Shown in pieces: positions 1-8,512 of a stretch of 64,000 nt of DNA. The notes beneath the pieces were generated by a model. It searched no databases, had not been told where the DNA came from, and was given only the letters and a program-made list of their open reading frames with translations. The DNA is from Devosia sp. 67-54 (GTDB lineage Bacteria > Pseudomonadota > Alphaproteobacteria > Rhizobiales > Devosiaceae). A program made the translations under genes and the position numbers. Within the stretch, counting starts at the first letter, position 1. Each line of letters begins with the position of its first letter. Location: assembly GCF_001899075.1 (NCBI RefSeq), contig NZ_MKVA01000002.1, forward strand, positions 185,475 through 249,474. Reading direction: 5' to 3'.

Positions 1-969
1 CGCGAGGCCGAGTTGGGCGCAGCGGCGGTTGGCGATGAAATGCATGTATTGCTCGCAGAGCGCGGCGTTGAGGCCGAGGAAGCCTTTCGGCATGGTGTCG
101 CGGCCATAGGCGGCCTCGAGCTCGGCTGCCTGCTTGATCATGCCACGAACTTCTGTCTGGAAATCGCTGGTCCAGACATGCGGGTTTTCAGCCTTGATCT
201 GGTTAATCACATCGATGCCAAAATTGAGGTGGATGCTTTCGTCGCGCAGGATGTACTGGTACTGCTCGGCAATGCCGACCATCTTGTTGCGGCGGCCGAG
301 CGACAGGATCTGCGCAAAGCCGGTGTAGAACCACATTCCCTCGAAGATCACGTAGAAGGCGACGAGGTCGCGCACGAAGGCGCGGTCGGTGTCCGGCGTG
401 CCGGTGGTGAAGTCGGGGTCGTCGAGATGCTGCGTGAAGTTCAGCGCCCACGCCGCCTTGTCGGTGATCGACGGCACTTCGCGGTACATGTTGAACAGTT
501 CGCCTTCGTTGAGGCCCAGGCTTTCGACGATGTACTGGAAGGTGTGAGTATGCACCGCCTCCTCGAACGCCTGCCGCAACAAATACTGCCGGCATTCGGG
601 GTTGGTGAGGTGCCGGTAGATCGCCAGCACGATGTTGTTGGCCACAAGGCTTTCGGAGGCGGCGAAGAAGCCGAGGTTGCGCTTGAGCGTATGACGCTCG
701 TCCTCGGTGAGGCCGTCCTTGCTCTTCCACAGCGCGATGTCGGCCTGCATCGAGACCTCGGTCGGCATCCAGTGGTTGTTGCAGCCGTTGAGGTACTTCT
801 CCCACGCCCATTTGTATTTGAGCGGCAGGAGCTGGTTCACATCGGCGCGACAGTTGATCATCGCCTTGTCGTCGACCGAGACGCGGCCGCCGCTGCGGTC
901 GATGCGGGTGTCGGTGGCGGGAATTGACGGCGTGGGTTGGCTGAGGTCCGAAGACCAGTCGAGGGACAT
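1..969 (-). CDS. nrdB: Ribonucleotide reductase R2 (beta) subunit, class Ic-like, 3' end outside window
   Basis: Makes the radical-generating subunit that lets NrdA reduce ribonucleotides to deoxyribonucleotides. The 323 visible residues start at ATG 969 and run off the left edge. Carboxylate and histidine metal ligands are visible: E106 (in AASES), E137 and H140 (EEAVH), a Glu in FEGMWFY, and the E-x-x-H of RDESIHLNF. Four residues after H140, where Escherichia coli R2 has the radical tyrosine Y122, this protein has F144 (EAVHTHTF). With Glu rather than Asp as first ligand, this is the pattern of class Ic R2 proteins such as that of Chlamydia, which use a Mn/Fe cofactor in place of a tyrosyl radical. 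It lies 78 bp downstream of nrdA, in the same direction, so the two are probably one transcript. Family assignment is certain; the cofactor is inferred. Confidence 0.95.
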   Translation of the reverse strand, partial: MSLDWSSDLSQPTPSIPATDTRIDRSGGRVSVDDKAMINCRADVNQLLPLKYKWAWEKYLNGCNNHWMPTEVSMQADIALWKSKDGLTEDERHTLKRNLGFFAASESLVANNIVLAIYRHLTNPECRQYLLRQAFEEAVHTHTFQYIVESLGLNEGELFNMYREVPSITDKAAWALNFTQHLDDPDFTTGTPDTDRAFVRDLVAFYVIFEGMWFYTGFAQILSLGRRNKMVGIAEQYQYILRDESIHLNFGIDVINQIKAENPHVWTSDFQTEVRGMIKQAAELEAAYGRDTMPKGFLGLNAALCEQYMHFIANRRCAQLGLA

Positions 970-1047
970 GGGGTTCTCCTTGGTGGGTAGCGGTTGGCCG
1001 AGCGAGCCTCCTCAGGCCCCGCGCGGACAGGGCGCAAAAGAAGGGCG

Positions 1048-3930
1048 TTACTGGCAGGCTTCGCAGTCCGGGTCGCCGATCAGACAGGCCTTGCCGACGA
1101 TCTCGAACGGAATGACTGCCGCCGGCACGTCGCTCGTCGACGCAGCCGCCACCACCGGGGTCACCGCGACGGCGTTGAGCTTGCCATCCGTCCCCTTGAG
1201 CGTCGACTTCTCGACATGCGTCGCCGAGCGCGAGCGCAAATAATAGGTGGTCTTGAGGCCGGCCTTCCAGGCCGAACGATAAAGCTGGTCGAGCGCCTTG
1301 CCCGACGGATTGGCGAGATAGAGGTTGAGCGACTGCGCCTGGTCGATCCATTTCTGCCGGCGCGACGCGGCGGCGATCAGCCAGCTCGCATCGAGCTCGA
1401 AGGCCGTGGCGTAGATCGCCTTGAGGTCGGCCGGCACCCGATCGATCTGGCCGACGGAGCCGTCGAAATATTTGAGGTCGGAGATCATCACCTCGTCCCA
1501 GAGGTTGCGCGCCTTGAGGTCGCGCACCAGCAGCGCGTTCACCACGGTGAAGTCGCCGCTCATGTTGGATTTGACATAGAGGTTCTGGTAGCCGGGCTCG
1601 ATCGACTGCGACACGCCGCAGATGTTCGAGATGGTCGCCGTCGGCGCGATCGCCATGGTGTTGGAGTTGCGCATGCCGACAGTCTTGGCGCGCTGACGGA
1701 GTGTTTCCCAATCGAGGCGCTGCGTGCGGTCGACATTGAGCTCGCTGCGGGTCGCCGCCAGCATCTCGACGCTGTCGATCGGCAGCACGCCTTTGCTCCA
1801 CAGCGACCCCTCGAACGAGGCGTAGGCCCCGCGCTCTTCGGCGAGGTCCGTCGAGGCCGAGATGGCGTAGTAGCTGATGGCCTCCATCGAGCTGTCGGCA
1901 AACTCGACGGCAGCGTCCGAGGCATAGGCGATGCCCTGCATCTGCAGCGCGTCGGCGAAGCCCATGAGGCCGAGGCCGACCGGACGGTGCTTTAGGTTGG
2001 ACCGGCGCGCCTCGGGGATGGTGTAGAAATTGATGTCGACGACATTGTCGAGCATGCGCATCGCAACGCCGACGGTACGCTTCAGCCGCTCGAGGTCGAG
2101 CCCGTTGGCGGTGACATGGGCCGCGAGATTGATCGAGCCGAGGTTGCAGACAGCCACCTCGTCACGGCTGGTGTTGAGCGTGATCTCGGTGCAGAGGTTC
2201 GACGAGTGCACGACGCCCACATGCTGCTGCGGCGAACGGATGTTGCATGGGTCCTTGAAGGTGACCCACGGGTGTCCGGTCTCGAACAGCATGGTCAGCA
2301 TTCTGCGCCAGAGATCGACCGCACGCACGGTGCGGAACACCTTGAGGCCCCCCGCCGCCGCCTTTGCTTCATAGGCCTCGTAGGCGGCCTTGAAGGCCGG
2401 GCCGTACAGATCGTGCAGATCTGGCGTCTCGTCGGGCGAGAACAGCGTCCAGTCGGCACCCGCCTCGACGCGTTCCATGAACAGGTCGGGCACCCAGTTG
2501 GCGGTGTTCATGTCGTGGGTGCGGCGGCGGTCGTCGCCGGTATTCTTGCGAAGGTCGAGGAATTCCTCGATGTCCACGTGCCAGGTCTCGAGATAGGCGC
2601 ACACCGCGCCCTTGCGCTTGCCGCCCTGGTTCACGGCGATGGCCGTGTCATTGGCGACCTTGAGAAACGGCACGACGCCCTGGCTCTCGCCATTGGTACC
2701 CTTGATGTGCGCCCCGAGGCCGCGCACCGGGGTCCAGTCATTGCCGAGACCGCCCGAATATTTGGCGAGCAGCGCGTTGTCCTTCACCGCCTTGAAGATA
2801 CCGTCGAGATCGTCGGCCACGGTGGTCAGGAAGCACGACGAGAGTTGTGGGCGCAGCGTGCCCGCATTGAACAGCGTCGGCGTCGAGGCCATGAAGTCGA
2901 AGCTCGACAGCAGATCGTAAAACTCGATGGCGCGCGCCTCGCGGTCGATCTCGCGAACGGCCAGCCCCATGGCCACGCGCATGAAGAACGCCTGCGGCAG
3001 CTCGAACACGGTCCCGCGCGAATGGAGGAAGTAGCGGTCGTAGAGGGTCTGGAGGCCGAGGTACTGGAACTGCCGATCGCGTTCCGGCTTGAGTGCCGCC
3101 GCGAGGCGGGCGATGTCGAAGCGGCCCAGTTCCGGGTCGATCAGGTCCAACTCGATGCCGCGCGCCAGGTAGTCGGGGAAATATTCCGGATAGCGCGCCG
3201 TCATTTCGGCCTGTGTGGCCTGATCGCTGCGGCCGGCAAGGAAGGTCAACGCCTCGCGGCGCAGCTTGTCGTTGAGCAACCGGGCGGACACGAAGGCATA
3301 GTTGGGCTCGGTCTCGACCAGCGTGCGCGTCGCCAGAATGGGCGCAAGCGCGAGTTCGTGCGGGGAGATGCCGTCATAGAGGTTGCGGCGCGTCTCGACG
3401 AGAATGGCCTCGGCCGAGGTGCCGTCCAGCCCGGCGCAGGCCTCCTCCACCACCGTGGCGAGGCGGGCTTCATCGAGCGCAGTTCCGTCCGCCATGTGGA
3501 TCGCCGGCGCAGCCACAACCGGCGTGAGCTTTTCGGCGCGCGCCTTTGAACGTTCCTCGCGATACAGCACATAGGCGCGGGCGACCTTCTGGTGTTCGCC
3601 GCGCATCAGCGCCAGCTCGACCTGGTCCTGCACGTCCTCGATGTGAAACACCCGCTCGCCCTTGGCGCGTCGGGTCAGCGCAGCGACGACCTCGCCCGTC
3701 AGCGTCTCGACGATTTCATGGACGCGGCGCGACGCGGCTGCCTTGTTGCCTTCAACGGCGAGGAACGCCCTGGTGAGCGCCACGGCGATCTTGCTTTGAT
3801 CGAACGGCACGGTGCCGCCATTGCGCTTGATTATCGAGTAGCCCGGCTCGCTGCCGGAGCGGTGCGCGAGGGAGGTGGTAAGCACCGGCGCGCCGGTGTC
3901 GGAATGGACGATCTGCTGTGCTGCGGACAT
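1048..3930 (-). CDS. nrdA: Ribonucleoside-diphosphate reductase alpha subunit (class I)
   Basis: Catalytic large subunit of class I ribonucleotide reductase, 960 residues from ATG 3930; an upstream in-frame TTG at 3939 is less likely. An ATP-cone (roughly residues 30-120, beginning near YSIIKRNGGTVPFDQSKI) gives allosteric control of activity. The catalytic domain follows, with the disulfide-forming cysteines in SSCFLTT and AVCNLGSINL and the thiyl-radical cysteine in NLCTEITLN near residue 580. The C-terminus ends in CEAC (C956, C959), the mobile redox pair that is re-reduced by thioredoxin or glutaredoxin. It is followed by nrdB after 78 bp. The upstream region carries a candidate NrdR site. 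Confidence 0.97.
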   Translation of the reverse strand: MSAAQQIVHSDTGAPVLTTSLAHRSGSEPGYSIIKRNGGTVPFDQSKIAVALTRAFLAVEGNKAAASRRVHEIVETLTGEVVAALTRRAKGERVFHIEDVQDQVELALMRGEHQKVARAYVLYREERSKARAEKLTPVVAAPAIHMADGTALDEARLATVVEEACAGLDGTSAEAILVETRRNLYDGISPHELALAPILATRTLVETEPNYAFVSARLLNDKLRREALTFLAGRSDQATQAEMTARYPEYFPDYLARGIELDLIDPELGRFDIARLAAALKPERDRQFQYLGLQTLYDRYFLHSRGTVFELPQAFFMRVAMGLAVREIDREARAIEFYDLLSSFDFMASTPTLFNAGTLRPQLSSCFLTTVADDLDGIFKAVKDNALLAKYSGGLGNDWTPVRGLGAHIKGTNGESQGVVPFLKVANDTAIAVNQGGKRKGAVCAYLETWHVDIEEFLDLRKNTGDDRRRTHDMNTANWVPDLFMERVEAGADWTLFSPDETPDLHDLYGPAFKAAYEAYEAKAAAGGLKVFRTVRAVDLWRRMLTMLFETGHPWVTFKDPCNIRSPQQHVGVVHSSNLCTEITLNTSRDEVAVCNLGSINLAAHVTANGLDLERLKRTVGVAMRMLDNVVDINFYTIPEARRSNLKHRPVGLGLMGFADALQMQGIAYASDAAVEFADSSMEAISYYAISASTDLAEERGAYASFEGSLWSKGVLPIDSVEMLAATRSELNVDRTQRLDWETLRQRAKTVGMRNSNTMAIAPTATISNICGVSQSIEPGYQNLYVKSNMSGDFTVVNALLVRDLKARNLWDEVMISDLKYFDGSVGQIDRVPADLKAIYATAFELDASWLIAAASRRQKWIDQAQSLNLYLANPSGKALDQLYRSAWKAGLKTTYYLRSRSATHVEKSTLKGTDGKLNAVAVTPVVAAASTSDVPAAVIPFEIVGKACLIGDPDCEACQ

Positions 3931-4178
3931 GAGCCCCAAGAACCCCGTGAGTGGCAGCGGGGATTCTCGGACACGAAGGCGCAGGCGTGACGTCAGCCGA
4001 GCGCTTTCGCGGCCAACCGGTGCACCCCGCCCGTGGACGATCTAACCTGTCGTGGCAGGTATCTGGCTGGCCGGATCGCTCCGACTTTCACAGTTGCGGG
4101 GGCAGCGCCGGACTGGAGCGATTTGCCCGCACCGGCTTCCCTATTATCACCCGTCCTTGCGACCCGGATGACCACGAC

Positions 4179-4194
4179 ACACCACATCTAGTGG
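4179..4194. promoter_or_regulatory. Candidate NrdR box upstream of nrdAB
   Basis: The sequence ACACCACATCTAGTGG fits 12 of 16 positions of the NrdR-box consensus acaCwAtATaTwGtgt as I recall it, and contains the perfect inverted repeat ACCAC-ATCTA-GTGGT. It lies about 250 bp upstream of nrdA. NrdR normally binds tandem boxes about 31 bp apart; the only partial second copy (4217-4232) is at 38 bp and is weak, which lowers confidence. Confidence 0.45.
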
Positions 4195-4255
4195 TCGTGC
4201 ACGTGAGTCTCGTCAATAGGCAGATCTTGCCGCACAACGAATTTTCGCCGAACCA

Positions 4256-4281
4256 GGGATATAAAGACTTCTTTATATCCC
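4256..4281. promoter_or_regulatory. 11-bp perfect inverted repeat, candidate operator of metE
   Basis: GGGATATAAAG (4256-4266), loop ACTT, then CTTTATATCCC (4271-4281): a perfect 11-4-11 palindrome in otherwise GC-rich DNA. It ends two bases before a TTGACA hexamer (4284-4289) that could be the -35 element of the metE transcript. The core ATAAAG...CTTTAT resembles sites of ArsR-family regulators of methionine and S-adenosylhomocysteine metabolism (the SahR/SamR type), as I remember them. The regulator is not in this window. Confidence 0.6.
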
Positions 4282-4283
4282 GA

Positions 4284-4312
4284 TTGACACCCGGGCGGCG
4301 GTCCGGCATCGT
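4284..4312 (+). promoter_or_regulatory. Possible sigma-70 promoter of the metE leader
   Basis: A consensus TTGACA -35 (4284-4289) is followed after 17 bp by a poor -10 (CATCGT, 4307-4312). The position suits a transcript starting just upstream of the cobalamin riboswitch. The -35 is clear; the -10 is weak. Confidence 0.35.
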
Positions 4313-4472
4313 CGGCTCGTCCAAGGTCCCCGCGAGGGGATAACAGGGAACTCGGTTCAGTCCGAGGCTGCCCCCGCAACTGTAAGCGGTGACGGCTGCC
4401 CATCATGCCACTGGCGGAAGCTGGGAAGGCGGGGCTGCCGGTTCGACCCGCGAGCCAGGAGACCTACCTTGG
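4310..4472 (+). ncRNA. Cobalamin (B12) riboswitch controlling metE
   Basis: The conserved parts of the cobalamin aptamer appear in order: AACAGGGAA near 4342, the run GCCCCCGCAACTGTAAGCGG at about 4370-4389, the B12-box element GCCACTGG at 4407-4414, GGGAAGGCG at 4423-4431 and the closing GCGAGCCAGGAGACC at 4450-4464. It sits about 180 bp before metE, the B12-independent methionine synthase. In this family, bound adenosylcobalamin switches metE expression off, so the cell makes MetE only when B12 for MetH is scarce. Exact ends are approximate. Confidence 0.95.
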
Positions 4473-4648
4473 AAGTGATGTGCCACTTCATGCCGGTCGG
4501 GCGGACTGGCGAGAGGACAAAGACCATGACGAGCTCTCGTCACCGCTTCCGAATGCGGCGCTGACCGGCTTCGAGCCGGCCCTCATCTCTCATCGGCAAT
4601 TTCGCCTGCACCTCGCGGTCGCAGGCCTCTTACGCATCGGACAACAAT

Positions 4649-6901
4649 ATGACCCGTTCCGCCAACCTCGGCTTCCCCCGCATCGGTCTCCATCGCGAGC
4701 TCAAGCAAGCGCTCGAGGCCTGCTGGAAAGGCAGCATCGACACTGCCGCGCTGCAGGCGACCGCACGCGAGCTGAGAAAGCGTCATTGGCAGCTGCAGCG
4801 CGATGCCGGCATCGATGTCATCCCCTCCAACGATTTCAGCCTCTACGATCACGTGCTCGACACGACAATGATGCTGGGAGCGGCACCGCAACGCTTCGCA
4901 AACATCGACGATAAAACGGCCCTCTACTTCGCCGTCGCGCGCGGCACCGCAGAAGCTCCCGCCATGGAGATGACCAAGTGGTTCGACACCAACTATCACT
5001 ACATCGTCCCGGAGCTGCATCGCGGCCAGCAGTTCAGCCTCGGCTCGGCCAAGGCGGTGGAGGAATATCTCGAAGCCAAGGCGCTGGGCATCGAGACGCG
5101 CCCCGTCATCGTCGGGCCGGTGACGTGGCTGAGCCTCGGGAAAACCAGGGATGACGGGCTGGACCCGATTTCCCTGCTCGATGCGGTGCTGCCCGTCTAT
5201 GCCGAGCTGCTTGCCACGCTGAAGGCGACGGGAGCGCAGTGGGTGCAGATCGACGAGCCGGTGCTGTCGCTCGACCTCTCGGACGCGCAGAAATCCGCAA
5301 TGCGTCGTGCCTACGAGGTGCTGGCCCCGGTGGCCCCACGCATCATGCTCGCCACCTATTTCGGCGCTCTCCTCGACACCACCGAGCTGGCGGCCTCGCT
5401 GCCCGTGTCCGGCCTGCATGTCGATCTCGTGCGCGCGCCCGAGCAGCTCGACGCCATCCTCACGGCCCTTCCGGGCAACACGGTGCTGTCGGTCGGCGTC
5501 GTCGACGGTCGCAACATCTGGCGCGCCGATCTCGACCGGCAGCTCGGCCTCGTCAGCCGCGCGTGGGACAGCGTCGGACCGGACCGGCTGGAGATCGCGC
5601 CCTCCTGTTCGCTCCTCCACGCACCCGTCGATCTCGACGGAGAGACCGATCTCGACCCCGAGCTGCGGTCGTGGCTCGCCTTCGCCAAGCAGAAGCTGCT
5701 TGAGGTCGCGGCGCTGACGGTCGCCATGCAGAAGGGCCGCGCGGCAGCCAAAGAGGCGTTCGACGCAAGCGCCGCCGCAACCCAGTCGCATCGCCAGTCG
5801 ACGCGTATCCACAGGCCGCAGGTGAAGGAGCGCGCCGGAGCAGCGCTCGACCTCGACCGCAGGAGCCGTTTCCCGGCTCGTCGAGATGCGCAGCGCGCCC
5901 GCTTCCGGCTCCCGGCATTCCCGACCACGACCATCGGGTCGTTCCCGCAGACCGGCGACGTGCGCGAGATGCGCGCCGCCTTCAGGCACGGCCGCATCGA
6001 CGCTCCCGTCTACGAGAGCTTCCTTGAGGCCGAGACCGAAAAGACCGTCCGCATCCAGGAACGCCTCGGCCTCGACGTGCTGGTCCATGGCGAGTTCGAG
6101 CGCAACGACATGGTCGAGTATTTTGGCGAACAGCTCGAGGGCTTCGCCTTCACCAGGAACGGCTGGGTGCAGTCCTACGGCTCGCGCTGCGTGAAGCCGC
6201 CGGTGATCTATGGCGACGTCTCCCGTCCGGCTCCGATGACCGTGCGGTGGTCGGCCTACGCCGCCTCGCTCACCGACAGACCGATGAAGGGCATGCTCAC
6301 CGGCCCGGTCACCATCCTGCAGTGGAGCTTCGTGCGCGTCGACCAGCCGCGCGCCGACACCTGCCGCCAGATCGCGCTCGCCATCCGTGACGAGGTTCTC
6401 GACCTCGAAGCGGCGGGCATCGGCATCATCCAGATCGACGAGCCCGCTTTGCGCGAGGGCCTGCCGCTGCGCCGGCGCGACTGGGACGCCTACCTCCGCT
6501 GGGCCGTCGACTGCTTCCGCGCCACGGCCTCGGGCGTGGCCGACGACACGCAAATCCACACCCACATGTGCTACGCCGAGTTCAACGACATCATGCCGTC
6601 CATCGCCGCGCTGGATGCCGACGTGATCTCGATCGAGACCTCGCGCTCCGACATGGAGCTGCTTCAGGCCTTCCGCAACTTCCGCTACCCCAACGAGATC
6701 GGCCCCGGCATCTGGGACATCCACTCGCCGCGCGTGCCGAGCCAGGCCGACATGGAAGCGCTGATGCGCAAGGCCGCAACCGCCATTCCCGCCGAGCAGC
6801 TCTGGGTGAACCCCGACTGCGGACTTAAGACACGGGGATGGCCGGAAGTGGAAGCCTCGCTTGAGCATCTGGTCCAGACCGCCAGGGCGCTGAGGGCCTA
6901 G
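4649..6901 (+). CDS. metE: 5-methyltetrahydropteroyltriglutamate-homocysteine methyltransferase (B12-independent methionine synthase)
   Basis: Transfers the methyl group of methyltetrahydrofolate-polyglutamate to homocysteine, the last step of methionine synthesis, without cobalamin. The 750 residues match the usual length. The start MTRSANLGFPRIG is typical of the N-terminal barrel. The second barrel begins near LPAFPTTTIGSFPQT (about residue 425). Zinc ligands are visible as H-x-C in HTHMCYAEFND near residue 639 and as the Cys of NPDCGLKTRGW near residue 724. The gene is preceded by the cobalamin riboswitch and a palindromic candidate operator, so it appears to be controlled at two levels. 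Confidence 0.98.
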   Translation: MTRSANLGFPRIGLHRELKQALEACWKGSIDTAALQATARELRKRHWQLQRDAGIDVIPSNDFSLYDHVLDTTMMLGAAPQRFANIDDKTALYFAVARGTAEAPAMEMTKWFDTNYHYIVPELHRGQQFSLGSAKAVEEYLEAKALGIETRPVIVGPVTWLSLGKTRDDGLDPISLLDAVLPVYAELLATLKATGAQWVQIDEPVLSLDLSDAQKSAMRRAYEVLAPVAPRIMLATYFGALLDTTELAASLPVSGLHVDLVRAPEQLDAILTALPGNTVLSVGVVDGRNIWRADLDRQLGLVSRAWDSVGPDRLEIAPSCSLLHAPVDLDGETDLDPELRSWLAFAKQKLLEVAALTVAMQKGRAAAKEAFDASAAATQSHRQSTRIHRPQVKERAGAALDLDRRSRFPARRDAQRARFRLPAFPTTTIGSFPQTGDVREMRAAFRHGRIDAPVYESFLEAETEKTVRIQERLGLDVLVHGEFERNDMVEYFGEQLEGFAFTRNGWVQSYGSRCVKPPVIYGDVSRPAPMTVRWSAYAASLTDRPMKGMLTGPVTILQWSFVRVDQPRADTCRQIALAIRDEVLDLEAAGIGIIQIDEPALREGLPLRRRDWDAYLRWAVDCFRATASGVADDTQIHTHMCYAEFNDIMPSIAALDADVISIETSRSDMELLQAFRNFRYPNEIGPGIWDIHSPRVPSQADMEALMRKAATAIPAEQLWVNPDCGLKTRGWPEVEASLEHLVQTARALRA

Positions 6902-6945
6902 CCCTCAGCAACGGCCGCCTGACGGGCTGGACTGCCGTATGCGGT

Positions 6946-7314
6946 TCAGCCCAGGGCCGATTTGGCGGCGGTGAACAGCGAGCCGGCGCGGGCGCCTGAT
7001 CGGCAGTAGCCGAACATGGGGGAGGGCAGCGTGTTCAGGGCTTCTTCCATGCGGATGAGCTGCCCCTCGCCGATGCCGCCCGAAACGGGGATATGGACGG
7101 CTTGGAGGCCGGCCTGCCTGGCCGCCGCAGCGATGGCCGCGAAACGGGGCTGGCCCGGTTCCTCGTTGTCGGGGCGCGCGCAGACGATGGTCTTGAAGCC
7201 GGCTTCGGCGACCTTCTGCACGTCTTCGGGCGAGATTTGCCCGGCGACCGCAAAAGCGGGGTCGATCTTGCGGTAGCGAAGACCGGCGCCGGCGTTCGAG
7301 GAGAATGGCCACAT
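6946..7314 (-). CDS. TIGR01244/DUF442 beta-lactamase-hydrolase-like phosphatase/sulfurtransferase-fold protein
   Basis: A 122-residue protein of the Blh N-terminal domain family, which has a dual-specificity-phosphatase fold and the P-loop C-x5-R. The loop is seen as GYCRSGARAG, with candidate nucleophile C104. In Rhizobiales and Xylella this domain is found fused or adjacent to a metallo-beta-lactamase persulfide dioxygenase in the BigR operon, as here: it is the third gene of a leftward operon, 20 bp after the dioxygenase. A role in handling sulfane sulfur is inferred from context; the chemistry of this domain is not settled. Confidence 0.85.
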   Translation of the reverse strand: MWPFSSNAGAGLRYRKIDPAFAVAGQISPEDVQKVAEAGFKTIVCARPDNEEPGQPRFAAIAAAARQAGLQAVHIPVSGGIGEGQLIRMEEALNTLPSPMFGYCRSGARAGSLFTAAKSALG

Positions 7315-7334
7315 AAGAGTCTGATCCTTCAGGG

Positions 7335-8234
7335 TTAGAGGGTGTTGACGGGGACCTTCAGGAAGGTGCGTCCGTCCTTGTCCTTGGGCGGCAGCTCGCC
7401 GCCGCGAATGTTGACCTGCAGCGACGGGATGATGAGGCGTGGCATGGCCAGGGTTTCGTCGCGAGCTTCACGCATGCTGACGAAATCGGCCTCGCCGATG
7501 CCGTCGTGCGCATGGATGTTGTGCACCCGCTCCTCGCCGACGGTCGTCTCCCAGCGGATGTCGCGGCCGTTGGGGCCATAATCGTGGCACATGAAGAGCC
7601 GCACCGGATCGGGCAGCGCCAGGATGCGCCTTATGGAACGATAGAGCGTCGCCGCATCGCCGCCGGGAAAGTCGGCCCGGGCGGAGCCGGCGTCGGGCAT
7701 GAACAGCGTGTCGCCGACGAAGGCGGCATTGCCGATCACATGCGTCATGCAGGCTGGGGTGTGGCCCGGGGTCAGCATCGTGTGCGCGGTCATGGTGCCG
7801 ATGGTGTAGTGGTCGCCATCCTTGAACAGGCGGTCGAACTGGCTGCCGTCGCGACGGAACTCGGTGCCTTCGTTGAACACCTTGCCGAAGACGTCCTGGA
7901 CGATCCTGATGTTCTCGCCGATGCCGAGCTTGCCGCCGAGATGGCGCTGAATGTAAGGGGCGGCCGACAGATGATCGGCGTGGGCGTGCGTCTCGATCAA
8001 CCATTCGACCCGCCAGCCCTGCGCCCTGACGTGCGCAATTATCGCATCGGCATGCGCGAAGCTGATGCGGCCGGAGGCGTAGTCGAAATCCATCACCGAA
8101 TCGATCACCGCGCAGGCGTCCGATCTGGGGTCATGGACGACGTAGCTGATGGTGTTGGTCTCGGGATCGAAGAACGGAACGATGTCGGGCGCGACGCCGA
8201 GATCGACGTCGAAGGGAATCGCTGCAGCTGTCAT
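7335..8234 (-). CDS. ETHE1-like persulfide dioxygenase (metallo-beta-lactamase fold)
   Basis: A 299-residue metallo-beta-lactamase-fold enzyme. The metal-binding THAHADH motif (H83, H85, D87, H88) is followed by TPGHTPAC and VGDTLF, the pattern of mononuclear-iron ETHE1/Blh persulfide dioxygenases that oxidise glutathione persulfide to sulfite. The start at ATG 8234 was chosen because the preceding gene stops at 8236, giving TGAAATG; upstream in-frame codons would overlap that gene. Second gene of the BigR-controlled leftward operon, and probably the main sulfide-detoxifying enzyme of it. Confidence 0.9.
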   Translation of the reverse strand: MTAAAIPFDVDLGVAPDIVPFFDPETNTISYVVHDPRSDACAVIDSVMDFDYASGRISFAHADAIIAHVRAQGWRVEWLIETHAHADHLSAAPYIQRHLGGKLGIGENIRIVQDVFGKVFNEGTEFRRDGSQFDRLFKDGDHYTIGTMTAHTMLTPGHTPACMTHVIGNAAFVGDTLFMPDAGSARADFPGGDAATLYRSIRRILALPDPVRLFMCHDYGPNGRDIRWETTVGEERVHNIHAHDGIGEADFVSMREARDETLAMPRLIIPSLQVNIRGGELPPKDKDGRTFLKVPVNTL

Positions 8235-8235
8235 T

Positions 8236-8451
8236 TCAATGGTTCCCGGCGTGGCGGCCGCGTTTGCTGGACAGGCCCAGCGCCGCATAGATTGGGCAGA
8301 AGCTCAGGGTCGACGTGGCGACGAGGACGACACCGACGATGACGGCGATGACGAGCGCGAGCGTGGGCCAGGCGGCCACGAAGGGGACGATGATGAGCGC
8401 GAGCCCGACAATGGCGCGGATGATGCGATCGATGGTGCCGAGGTTGGACAT
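8236..8451 (-). CDS. DUF2892 (YgaP-like) inner-membrane protein
   Basis: A 71-residue protein with two membrane segments (about residues 10-29 and 31-50) and the family motif SFCPIYAALGL, whose Cys follows the second helix. DUF2892 proteins accompany rhodanese and persulfide dioxygenase genes and often form the membrane part of YgaP sulfurtransferases. The start MSNLGTIDRIIR at 8451 matches the family and keeps the gene clear of the BigR operator. First gene of the leftward sulfide operon. Confidence 0.9.
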   Translation of the reverse strand: MSNLGTIDRIIRAIVGLALIIVPFVAAWPTLALVIAVIVGVVLVATSTLSFCPIYAALGLSSKRGRHAGNH

Positions 8452-8492
8452 GAGTGCCTCCGATGACGGTGTGCGGTGGTTCATTGACATAG

Positions 8493-8512
8493 ATATTAGA
8501 ATATTCTAATAT
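8493..8512. promoter_or_regulatory. BigR-box: 20-bp perfect palindromic operator
   Basis: ATATTAGAATATTCTAATAT is a perfect palindrome, very AT-rich in a GC-rich genome, and matches the BigR box known from Xylella and Agrobacterium. It lies 41 bp upstream of the DUF2892-dioxygenase operon and touches the first ATG of bigR, so one dimer site could control both directions, including bigR itself. Confidence 0.9.

Noticed and set aside
13..927. Long plus-strand frame over the ribonucleotide reductase beta gene
   Set aside because: Shadow of nrdB: very rich in Val, Ala, Arg, His, no family features, and the minus-strand protein is clearly NrdB.
4217..4232. Second NrdR-like half-palindrome GGCAGATCTTGCC
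   Set aside because: Spacing of 38 bp from the first box is not the usual 31 bp and most consensus positions fail.
4405..4914. Plus-strand frame of 169 codons overlapping the riboswitch and metE start
   Set aside because: It runs through the conserved riboswitch structure and out of frame into metE.
4583..6868. 761-codon minus-strand frame covering metE
   Set aside because: Opposite-strand shadow of metE in high-GC DNA; composition is biased and no domain is visible.
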